Shown piece by piece: positions 54,747-62,524 of a DNA stretch of 64,000 bases (position 1 is its first letter; every line of letters starts with the position of its first letter). Made by a program: the position numbers and the translations under genes. Under the pieces are notes generated by a model. The model was given only the letters and a program-made list of their open reading frames with translations, ran no database searches and was not told where the DNA came from. The stretch comes from Chitinophaga arvensicola (GTDB taxonomy: Bacteria > Bacteroidota > Bacteroidia > Chitinophagales > Chitinophagaceae): contig NZ_FOJG01000001.1 of NCBI RefSeq assembly GCF_900110835.1, forward strand, positions 3,999,499-4,063,498. The letters are read 5' to 3'.

Positions 54747-55340
54747 TTAACGGTGAATTTTCAGCAGGCAGATCGCCAGGCAACCGAGTGTGCTGCCATG
54801 TTCTTCCAGGTAGCGCTTTAACGAACGCAGGGCGGCCATCATATGTTTTTTTACAGTTTCCCGGGAGATGTTTAACTGTTGGGCGATTTCCTCGTGCCGC
54901 AGTCCTTCGGAACGACTCATCCTATATACTTTTTGCTGTTGCTCAGGGAGCAGGTTGACTGCTTTGTACAGGAGTAATTCCAGTTCCCGGTGCAGGGCGG
55001 CTTCTTCGGTAGGACTGCTGGTACCCGGTGCAGGATGCAGTTCCCGGATAATATTTTCTTCATGCGCTTTGCGCTTCATCCCGTTTAATACCAGGTTACG
55101 GGTCATCCGGTTAATATAACCGCCAAGATTATCAATGCCGGGTAAAGTATCCCGGTTGAGCCAGAGCTTTATCAGTACATCCTGTACAATATCTTTTGCG
55201 ATCGGATCGGAGTCCGTCATCCGCAATGCGAAAGAGTAAATAAAAGGGTAGTAGTGATCAAATAAAAAACGGAAGGCTGATTCATCTCCGTTTGACAACC
55301 GTTCCAGCCATTGCCGCTCCATATTCATTTTTTCTTGCAT
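54747..55340 (-). CDS. ECF-type RNA polymerase sigma-70 factor
   Basis: A 197-residue ECF sigma. Region 2: FRFLFDHYYPFIYSFALRMT and DIVQDVLIKLWLNRDTL; region 4: LPEQQQKVYRMSRSEGLRHEEIAQQLNISRETVKKHMMAALRSLK. It heads the sigma/FecR/SusC/SusD/TlpA set. It shares little visible identity with the sigma at 19709, so the two cassettes are probably independently acquired or old paralogues. Confidence 0.94.
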   Translation of the reverse strand: MQEKMNMERQWLERLSNGDESAFRFLFDHYYPFIYSFALRMTDSDPIAKDIVQDVLIKLWLNRDTLPGIDNLGGYINRMTRNLVLNGMKRKAHEENIIRELHPAPGTSSPTEEAALHRELELLLYKAVNLLPEQQQKVYRMSRSEGLRHEEIAQQLNISRETVKKHMMAALRSLKRYLEEHGSTLGCLAICLLKIHR

Positions 55341-55429
55341 GATCCGGAAACCAGTAGTTGATTGATTAGACGGCTAAATGTAGTGAAAAAATAGAAAACG
55401 GGGTGGTCATTTTATCAGCAGTAAAAACA

Positions 55430-55451
55430 AAGGCCCCTGCAAAGGGGCCTT
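55430..55451 (-). terminator. Terminator at the end of the seven-gene phosphoesterase PUL
   Basis: AAGGCCCCT (55430-55438) and AGGGGCCTT (55443-55451) form a perfect 9-bp stem with a 4-base loop, 11 bases after the stop of the metallophosphoesterase gene. On the minus strand TGTTTTTAC follows. It separates the operon from the ECF sigma gene. Confidence 0.8.
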
Positions 55452-55462
55452 GATGGTTTCCG

Positions 55463-56446
55463 TTATTTCGAAGCAGCATAACCGGGAAATCGTAGTTCCC
55501 TGCTGCTGATCTTCGTGGGAAATAACGCACGGATATGGTCGGGTGGGGTAGTCACAAAACTGCTTTCCGTACCGGCGATAGATAGTTTTCCTGCCGGATC
55601 CAACGTGAGGAAAGAATACAGACAATCTTTATAAAACCAGGCTTTACCACGGTAGGCATAGCTGGCGCTGTTCAGGATGAAATAGTGTACACCATTTCTT
55701 TCTCCATAGCGGTCTACATGATCATGCCCCATAAATACAGCCGCTACGCGGTTGCTTTTGCCCTGTTCCGCCGCCTGGAGATTCACTTCATCAAAGATGG
55801 ACAGTATTTCAGGGGCATTGCCTATTTCCTGGAAAAAGTCACTGATGAAAACAGGTTGATGCATAAATACGATCACCGGGTAAGCGGTAGCGGCCAGATC
55901 TGCTTTCAGCCATTCCAGCTGCGCGGCATCGGTGAAACTGCGGGTAGTAGCGGTATTACCCCAGTTGCCGGTATCGTAGTCTGCCAGCGATCCATCTTCT
56001 TTTTTGAAGTAGTTGCGGTCCATGATCACAAAATGAAATCCATGCAGGTCGAAGGAGTAGTAAGGTGCGCGCATACCCCATAACTGCATAATTTTTTGCT
56101 TGCTGCATACATCCATGTCATGATTGCCCAGCACGTGATGCTTTGGACCTTTGAACCGGTTCCATTGCTGCATAATACCATCTGAACCTTCCGGCCGGCA
56201 AAAGTCGCCGCATTGGATGATAAAGTCGGGTGATGCTATCATCACGGCATCCATAAACGCTGTAATACGTTTTTCTTCATCCTGGCCAAATTGCAGGTGA
56301 TGCAGATCGGAGATCATTCCTATCCGGAGTGGCTTTGCACTTTTATCGGGGGAAGCCGGAATCGCAAAACTGGTTTGACGAAGGAAGAAGGCGCCTCCTG
56401 CGAGTGCGGCGCCCCTGATAAATTTCCGACGGTTAACGGACAGCAT
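55463..56446 (-). CDS. Metallophosphoesterase with Tat-like signal
   Basis: A 327-residue calcineurin-like phosphoesterase. The N-terminus NRRKFIRGAALAGGAFFLRQ resembles a twin-arginine signal. Metal motifs in order: SDLHHLQFG, QCGDFCRP, LGNHDM, VFMHQPVF and MGHDHVD, all intact. It is the last gene of the operon, 7 bases after the alkaline-phosphatase-type gene. Expected to hydrolyse phosphate mono- or diesters in the periplasm; substrate unknown. Confidence 0.9.
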   Translation of the reverse strand: MLSVNRRKFIRGAALAGGAFFLRQTSFAIPASPDKSAKPLRIGMISDLHHLQFGQDEEKRITAFMDAVMIASPDFIIQCGDFCRPEGSDGIMQQWNRFKGPKHHVLGNHDMDVCSKQKIMQLWGMRAPYYSFDLHGFHFVIMDRNYFKKEDGSLADYDTGNWGNTATTRSFTDAAQLEWLKADLAATAYPVIVFMHQPVFISDFFQEIGNAPEILSIFDEVNLQAAEQGKSNRVAAVFMGHDHVDRYGERNGVHYFILNSASYAYRGKAWFYKDCLYSFLTLDPAGKLSIAGTESSFVTTPPDHIRALFPTKISSRELRFPGYAASK

Positions 56447-56453
56447 GGGAAAA

Positions 56454-57548
56454 TTATTTTGTTGTTTTTTTAATCCCTGGTATGGGCGCTCCTACCGGGT
56501 GATTGGCCGTGAAATGCAGACCCAGCAAACTTGCGGCGGTTTGTGCAATCTGATCCTGGTAAATGGTGCCGGCACTTTTTATTTCGCCGGTAGCTGGTGT
56601 ATCGGGGCCTATTACCGCCAGCCAGGTATCGCCGGAACCGGCGGCGTTGGCGCCGTGGTCGGTCCACTGATTACCGTTACCACGACTGTGATCTGGATAA
56701 ATAAAGATGGTAGTCTGGTCTTTATAGAAAGGATCGTTTTGGATCATGTTCCAGAGGCTTCCGATCATGGCATCCAGGTAGTGACCGGCATCCAGGTAGG
56801 AATCGTACTGACCCGCATGGCCGAAATCATCGGGATCCACAAAATCAATATGGGTAACACGTGGGTTATTGGCTTTCATGTAGGTTTTGGCAATGGCATA
56901 AGTGGCCACGTCGAACCGCACAGAATGCCCGAAGTAAGCGGGCAGATAGTCCTGTATTTCATTGGCCAGTTCCTGCGCTTCGGTTAACTTAGGACCGCTC
57001 ACTTTTTCCATTGGATTGATGAGTGGGAGATGATTACGGTTTCTGTTCACGATTCTTGACACGGCATTCCAGCCGGCTATGGTCACAATTTTATTGTTGA
57101 ATCCTTTTTGTTTGCCCAGGAAATCCAGGATGGTTTCATTGGGATTATCGGGATAGTCGTTCGAGTTAATGGTGGAATCGTAATATCCGCACAGTGTTTC
57201 ACTTCTGCCGGGATAGGAGAACCAGTATTTGTTGCGGAGGTTTACCTCGTTGCCCAGATTCCGGTTGCCATACAATTGTCCTTTTGAAGCGATGGTGTTC
57301 CAGAAGAAGGGCATCAGTTTTTCCCTTCTCTGCTCCGGGGTGGCTGCCCAATACTTTTTAAAAAGGGAGGATGAATCCTGATCACGGTATTTACGGTTGT
57401 AGATCAGTGCGGAGTCGGCTCCTTCAAACACTTCTTTCCAGCGGTAGCCGTCGATGGAAATCAGCAGGATGTTTTTGGTCTGGTGTTGCTGAGCGAAGCC
57501 TGCAAGGCTGCTGCTTAGTAACAGGATGGCGCACCATATATTTTTCAT
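56454..57548 (-). CDS. Alkaline-phosphatase-superfamily phosphatase/phosphodiesterase
   Basis: A 364-residue secreted enzyme of the alkaline phosphatase/nucleotide pyrophosphatase superfamily. Metal residue Asp33 in ISIDGYRW, a candidate nucleophile Ser in the SYPGRSETLCG stretch, then DPDDFGHAG and YPDHSRGNGNQWTDHG with the later metal-binding Asp and His residues. I start at the ATG of 57548 (MKNIWCAILLL), since the frame two codons earlier begins with TTG. Phosphomonoesterase, phosphodiesterase or sulfatase-like activity cannot be distinguished by eye. It follows the DUF2264 gene by 17 bases. Confidence 0.88.
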   Translation of the reverse strand: MKNIWCAILLLSSSLAGFAQQHQTKNILLISIDGYRWKEVFEGADSALIYNRKYRDQDSSSLFKKYWAATPEQRREKLMPFFWNTIASKGQLYGNRNLGNEVNLRNKYWFSYPGRSETLCGYYDSTINSNDYPDNPNETILDFLGKQKGFNNKIVTIAGWNAVSRIVNRNRNHLPLINPMEKVSGPKLTEAQELANEIQDYLPAYFGHSVRFDVATYAIAKTYMKANNPRVTHIDFVDPDDFGHAGQYDSYLDAGHYLDAMIGSLWNMIQNDPFYKDQTTIFIYPDHSRGNGNQWTDHGANAAGSGDTWLAVIGPDTPATGEIKSAGTIYQDQIAQTAASLLGLHFTANHPVGAPIPGIKKTTK

Positions 57549-57565
57549 ATGCAATTATTGAGCGG

Positions 57566-58810
57566 TTAGTAATTTACTTTGTAATCTTTTTTGATGGACT
57601 GGCCGGACCATGCTTTTACGGAAGTCCATGGTGCTGCGGGTTCTGTCCAGAATGGATCATCAGCGGGAAGTCCCAGTGGGAGGAAACTCAGCGTGGCCAT
57701 GTATAAACTGCCGGTGGAAGTATAGGCGTCTGCCAGCATCGGTTGATGACCATTTAATCCTAATACCAGCCAGCCATTTTTATCGAAGTTCTGGTTACCG
57801 GCAAACAGGCTTTTGGTGACGGCTGTTAACGCCGCCCGTACTTGTCCGTTGCTCAGTGTTTCGGGTAATTGTTTCAGCAGGGCACACTGGGCCAATGCCT
57901 GGAAGGCGGCGTTGCGGTAGGTCATGGACCTGCCGAATACCGGAAAGGTACCATCCGGAGCAATCATGCGTTCCTGGAATTCTGCATATCGCTGCATGCG
58001 TTTCAGTGCAATATGATAAGTGGCCGTATCTGACTTCTTCTGTGTTACCAGAACAGATAACAAGTCTATCAGCATCGGGTGGATCACAAAGGAATTGTAG
58101 TAGTCCATGCTGAAAAGCGGGCCATCGCTGTACCAGCCGTCACCGGCGTACCACTCCTTCATTTTTTCCAGACCAAATTGTATGCGTGCCGGATCATACT
58201 GCTCACCCAGTTGCAGGAGGAAGGCCTCATCGATGGCGGCAAACAGCAGCCAGTTGTTATAAGCAGCGGAACGTGTTCTGAGTGATTTAAAGCCCGTTAT
58301 CAGATACTTTTTAGTGTTGCTGTCCAGGGGAGCCCAGAGTGCCTTTGGTGCCCTTAAAAAGGCTGCGGCAAGGTAAGCCGCGTCCACGATCGGTTGCCTG
58401 TCGTCGATATCAAAGCGGATAAAATCCGGGTCAGCCGGGTTGCAGGCGTTGTTTAAACCTTTCACGGCCTCCTGGCGTAGTTGCCGCCGCATATTGCCTT
58501 CTTCGGTATTATCGTCCGGTAAGGCAAGCCAGGGCGCAACGCCGGCGAGGGTTCTCCCGATGGCTTCCAGGTAAGTGAATTGCTTTGCATCACTGTAATA
58601 GCCTGGCCCCAGTTCGAGTGGCATCTGCTGTTTCAGCGTTCCCATCGCCAGGTGATGGATCACGGGATAGCTGATTTTATACAGCGACTTTACCCAGAAA
58701 GCGCGGTCCTGCTGCCCGTTTGGCGGCAGGGGCGCTTTTTGCGCATTTGCCGTAGAGATACTGCCCAGGCACATCAGCAGAAGGGTAAAGAAAAAAGAGG
58801 ATTTAAGCAT
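57566..58810 (-). CDS. DUF2264 protein, probable exo-acting glycoside hydrolase (GH154-like)
   Basis: About 414 residues with a signal peptide (MLKSSFFFTLLLMCLGSIST, cut near NAQ). The alpha/alpha-barrel-like body carries the DUF2264 patterns AAYNNWLLFAAIDEAFLL, WYAGDGWYSDGPLFSMDYYNSFVIHP and GRSMTYRNAAFQALA. To my recollection DUF2264 overlaps with CAZy family GH154, whose first member was described as an exo-beta-glucuronidase; this needs a database check. ATG at 58810 is preferred over a GTG at 58816. It begins two bases after the GH105 stop. Confidence 0.82.
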   Translation of the reverse strand: MLKSSFFFTLLLMCLGSISTANAQKAPLPPNGQQDRAFWVKSLYKISYPVIHHLAMGTLKQQMPLELGPGYYSDAKQFTYLEAIGRTLAGVAPWLALPDDNTEEGNMRRQLRQEAVKGLNNACNPADPDFIRFDIDDRQPIVDAAYLAAAFLRAPKALWAPLDSNTKKYLITGFKSLRTRSAAYNNWLLFAAIDEAFLLQLGEQYDPARIQFGLEKMKEWYAGDGWYSDGPLFSMDYYNSFVIHPMLIDLLSVLVTQKKSDTATYHIALKRMQRYAEFQERMIAPDGTFPVFGRSMTYRNAAFQALAQCALLKQLPETLSNGQVRAALTAVTKSLFAGNQNFDKNGWLVLGLNGHQPMLADAYTSTGSLYMATLSFLPLGLPADDPFWTEPAAPWTSVKAWSGQSIKKDYKVNY

Positions 58811-58812
58811 GA

Positions 58813-59931
58813 TCACATTTTTTGTTGCACACGTGCATTGAATTTCATCATTTCCACACCAGCCAGCAGGAAGGCGCCTACGCCATAAACATCGGTGTCG
58901 TCAAAAGTAACTTTGTCCGGAGATGCGCCCTGTGGCTGCACAAAGCCCAGCTTGCCATCTTCGTGTATAGCATCGGTGAGCGACTGCCACGCCCGGTCAA
59001 TAACCGGTTTGTATTTCCTGCGGGATAAGTATCCGTTGTTGACACCCCAGGTGAGTGCGTAGCAAAAAAAGGCAGTGCCACTGGTTTCCTTCACCGGGTA
59101 GGCAGCGGGATCAAGTAAACTGGCATGCCAGCTGCCATCGGGCTGTTGTAAGGCGGCTATGGCGGCAGACATTTCCTTTAGCTGTTTAATGAGAGCGGGT
59201 TTGGCGCGGCTGCTATCGGGCAGTACCGAGAGTACCCGTACCAGTCCGCCCATTACCCAGCCATTGCCTCTCGACCAGAAAACTTTTTTGCCGTTGGCTT
59301 CGCGTTTGGTAAAGTAGCGGCTGTCGCGGTAAAAGAGGTGTGCATCTTTATCGTATAAAAAGTCACTTGATTTCTTCCACAGGTATAAACACTTTTCCAG
59401 GTATTTGTAATCACCGGTAGCCTGTGTGAGATAAGCCAATGCCGGTGGTCCCATATAAAGTGCGTCGCACCAGGCCCATTCCCGGTAGTCAATGCGGTTG
59501 CCCCATTGCAGCGATTCCGTGTGCGGAAGCGTGACAAGGGTATCCGCCATACTTTTAAAATCCCTGATGTAAAGCGGATTTTTAAAGATGTTGTATAGCT
59601 GGATATAAGTTTGTGCTACACAATAGTCATCTGCACATTGGCGATCGTTGCCGATCTGCCAGTGGTTGTCTTCTCCCACCTGTTTCAATTTGTCGTAGTA
59701 CTTTTCTTCCTGTGCGAGATTGGCCCAGGCCATCATACCAGTGAGTAATACACCGCTGGTCCAGTCTTTTTTGGATGTTTTCCATCCTGCAGTTTCCAAT
59801 GTATTCCATTGCCAGTCGGCTACTTTTTTCATGGTCTGAAAAATGGCTGCCGTGTCGCGGATCGATGATTGTGCGTTGACCAGCAGGCAGGTCATCAGCA
59901 ATATCGGAATGATGAATAAACGTTTTTTCAT
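58813..59931 (-). CDS. GH105 family unsaturated uronyl hydrolase
   Basis: A 372-residue secreted enzyme (signal peptide to about VNAQ, residue 21) of the YteR/RhiN family. The catalytic Asp156 lies in WCDALYMGPP, and family motifs DDYCVAQTYIQLY, FWSRGNGWVMGGL and ETSGTAFFCYAL are all present. GH105 enzymes remove 4,5-unsaturated uronic acids left by polysaccharide lyases, so an upstream lyase step is expected, though no lyase is encoded in the part of the operon in view. It sits between the EEP-type and DUF2264 genes. Confidence 0.93.
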   Translation of the reverse strand: MKKRLFIIPILLMTCLLVNAQSSIRDTAAIFQTMKKVADWQWNTLETAGWKTSKKDWTSGVLLTGMMAWANLAQEEKYYDKLKQVGEDNHWQIGNDRQCADDYCVAQTYIQLYNIFKNPLYIRDFKSMADTLVTLPHTESLQWGNRIDYREWAWCDALYMGPPALAYLTQATGDYKYLEKCLYLWKKSSDFLYDKDAHLFYRDSRYFTKREANGKKVFWSRGNGWVMGGLVRVLSVLPDSSRAKPALIKQLKEMSAAIAALQQPDGSWHASLLDPAAYPVKETSGTAFFCYALTWGVNNGYLSRRKYKPVIDRAWQSLTDAIHEDGKLGFVQPQGASPDKVTFDDTDVYGVGAFLLAGVEMMKFNARVQQKM

Positions 59932-59940
59932 GTAGTCGTA

Positions 59941-60852
59941 TTAGTTAGGAAGCATAAAGTCGGCGATTACCGGGTAGTGGTCAGACAGGTACCCTGTTGC
60001 GTCTCCATTGGCAATGAATGCATTGGTGCATGCATGTGCCATGGAAGGCGTAGCCAGGATGTAATCCAGTCTTTGCCGCCTTTGAATTACTTCTTCCATA
60101 TTTTTCCGGTAGCGGCCAATCAGGATGGGTGTGGAGTAACTAAAGCGGTTTTCGGAAGCAACATATTTCCGGCAAACATCTATCATTGGTGTGGAGAGAA
60201 ATTTGCTGATCACGCTGTAGTCGAAGTATTCGTCGGCCAGGTTTTTATATTGCAGGCTTTTCCGGTCGCTGATAATGTCTTTTTCCAGCAACAGGGGTAC
60301 TCGTTTTTTCATATCGTCGTCCAGTGGGGAGTTGGCATTGAAATCTCCCAGAACAATACACCTGCCGTTTTCCAGCTGCTGCCCGGTGATGCGGCTGATA
60401 ATGGTATCTGCTTCCCTGCCGCGGATGCGGTAATCGTCCGGGCTGAGATGTACTACAAATATATCTATGCCGCCTACCTGGCAATGCAGCATGCCGTGCC
60501 ACATGCCTTCCAGTTTCCGTTCCTTAACGGTAATGGGCATATTGGAAGTAAGTCCGACCGAATAGCCTTTTGTTTTCAGCAACACAGTGTAAGGATGTCC
60601 CCAGCCGCGTGCTTCGGTTTGTAATCGTTCTGCTGAGTAATCGCAGAGTTCCTGCAGGGCAACAATATCCGGTTTTTGGGAATAGATCCAGGCAGCAGTT
60701 TTTTGCTGCCGCCCGGTATCTTTTCCAAAATTAAATCCATCCATGATATTATAGGTCATCACCCGCAGGTGGCGATCCTGGCCTGTGGCTGCGATGTGCA
60801 GCAGGCAGGCGCTGATCAGTAATATCCATCCTCTTTTCATATTCCGCTTCAT
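59941..60852 (-). CDS. Secreted endonuclease/exonuclease/phosphatase family protein
   Basis: A 303-residue EEP-fold enzyme with signal peptide (to about AATGQ). Active-site motifs: MTYNIMDG, IVALQEL, VLGDFNANS and the closing SDHYPVIADF. Members include nucleases, inositol polyphosphate phosphatases and sphingomyelinases; the residues seen do not discriminate. It follows the SusD stop by 2 bases, so it is firmly part of the uptake operon, which is an uncommon position for such an enzyme. Start at 60852 or four codons later. Confidence 0.88.
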   Translation of the reverse strand: MKRNMKRGWILLISACLLHIAATGQDRHLRVMTYNIMDGFNFGKDTGRQQKTAAWIYSQKPDIVALQELCDYSAERLQTEARGWGHPYTVLLKTKGYSVGLTSNMPITVKERKLEGMWHGMLHCQVGGIDIFVVHLSPDDYRIRGREADTIISRITGQQLENGRCIVLGDFNANSPLDDDMKKRVPLLLEKDIISDRKSLQYKNLADEYFDYSVISKFLSTPMIDVCRKYVASENRFSYSTPILIGRYRKNMEEVIQRRQRLDYILATPSMAHACTNAFIANGDATGYLSDHYPVIADFMLPN

Positions 60853-60854
60853 GA

Positions 60855-62504
60855 TTACCAGTTAGGATTAGGGATCAGGTTGGGATCATAGGCAAATTCC
60901 GTGGTAGGAATGGGCCAGAGATAATCCCGGTTAGGTCTGAAGCTGCGTTTATCAGCCGGTTGTGCGATGATAAACCCATCTGCGGTGAGTTTCGGGTTGG
61001 TCAGGTCGCCCTGTTCCGCCTTGATGTATTTTGATCCCAGTATGGCTTTGGGCAATTCCACTTCGGCTGTTTTCCATCTCAGCAGATCCCAGTAGCGGTA
61101 GCCTTCCATGGCCAGTTCTACGGTGCGTTCGCGGCGGATTTCTTCCCGCATATCCAGGCCGTTGGCCGTTACAAAACCATTGGTGAGTGGCGTAACACCG
61201 CCTGCACCGTTCCTGTTACGGATCTTATTGATGGTGGTGTTCAGCTGGTCGTCGGTGATGCTTCCGTTTAATTCATAGAGTGCTTCTGCGTAGTTCAGCA
61301 ATACTTCTGCGTAGCGGATAATTGCGAAATCGGTGAAGCTGCCGTTGTCCCAATCCGTTTTATTGAACCATTTGGCTACTTTATAGCCGGTTACGGTAAA
61401 CTGGAAACTGGGTACATAGAAAGACGTAGCATACCAGAGTTTTTTATTGAATACGGTCATGCCTGCTCTCGGGTCCCTGTTTTCAAACTGGGAGAGGGTA
61501 GTGGTTTGTTCCTTTGCAAATGCAGATTTTGCAATGGGCAATCCATCCTTGTACAGGTACAGATCGAGGAGTGCTTTGGTAGGCGTGATATAGGCCTGTT
61601 CAATATTACCGGATACGTTATGGGTAGATATTTTGTTGGCGATATCTTTTCCGTAGAGGCGTACCAGTACGTTTTCTTTATTGGCTTTACCTTCTCCCAC
61701 AAACTGGAAAAGATAGAAATAGCTGCTGTCCGGTTTGGGAGCATATTGCCAGATATCGTATTTGCCACTGTTAACAACGGCGCCTGCGGCATTTACGGCG
61801 ATGGTTAAATCGGCCTTGCTGTTACCATAACCGAAGAACTTTTCGCGGGTACCTTCAAAGAGCGCTACCCTGGATTTGAAGGAGAGGGCGGCGCCTTTGG
61901 TGATCCTGCCGTAATCGGCATTGGCCTGTACGTCGATTTCAGGTACCACGGAAGCGGCATAATCGAGGTCGGCATAGATCTGTGTGATCACCTGTGCCCG
62001 GGGCGTTCTGAAAGCCTGTGTGAGCGAATCTCCGAGAACGAAGGTTCTGAGGATGAGTGGCACATCCCCGAATCTTTTCAGCAATTCAAAATAAGCCCAG
62101 GCTCTGAAAAAGGAAGCTTCGCCTCTGGCCTGGTTGATTATTTTCTGATCGCCGGTAATGCTGCCGGATTTTTCCAGGATGGTATTGCTTCTTCTGATGA
62201 GGGTGTAGTTATCGTTCCAATCGGCGCTGGTAGCGGGCGCCAGTCTTGATCCGTCACTGATATTATTGGGACCGGTGGCGTAAGCAATATCAGAATAGTT
62301 ATCCTGGTAGCTGTTGGCAATTACCGGCAACGACAGGTAGAGTGCATTTGCGGCGGATATCAGGTCGTTGGGCGTCTTCCAGAAAGATGCATCGGTAACA
62401 GCTGTTTCCGGAAATTTATCCAGTTTCCGGCTACAGGCTGATAGTACGAGGACGCCTGTAAAAACCGTGATTATATTTTTCCATGTATAATTAATCTTAA
62501 ACAT
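60855..62504 (-). CDS. RagB/SusD family nutrient-binding lipoprotein
   Basis: A 549-residue SusD-like lipoprotein with lipobox Cys in VLVLSACSRKLDKFPETAVTDASFW, helical motif EASFFRAWAYFELLKRFGDVPLI, and C-terminal REEIRRERTVELAMEGYRYWDLLRWK followed by the LWPIPTTEFAYDPNL end motif. It is 20 bases after the SusC gene and directly precedes the EEP-type enzyme. Confidence 0.95.
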   Translation of the reverse strand: MFKINYTWKNIITVFTGVLVLSACSRKLDKFPETAVTDASFWKTPNDLISAANALYLSLPVIANSYQDNYSDIAYATGPNNISDGSRLAPATSADWNDNYTLIRRSNTILEKSGSITGDQKIINQARGEASFFRAWAYFELLKRFGDVPLILRTFVLGDSLTQAFRTPRAQVITQIYADLDYAASVVPEIDVQANADYGRITKGAALSFKSRVALFEGTREKFFGYGNSKADLTIAVNAAGAVVNSGKYDIWQYAPKPDSSYFYLFQFVGEGKANKENVLVRLYGKDIANKISTHNVSGNIEQAYITPTKALLDLYLYKDGLPIAKSAFAKEQTTTLSQFENRDPRAGMTVFNKKLWYATSFYVPSFQFTVTGYKVAKWFNKTDWDNGSFTDFAIIRYAEVLLNYAEALYELNGSITDDQLNTTINKIRNRNGAGGVTPLTNGFVTANGLDMREEIRRERTVELAMEGYRYWDLLRWKTAEVELPKAILGSKYIKAEQGDLTNPKLTADGFIIAQPADKRSFRPNRDYLWPIPTTEFAYDPNLIPNPNW

Positions 62505-62524
62505 AGCTAGCTTTTTAAAGAGTT

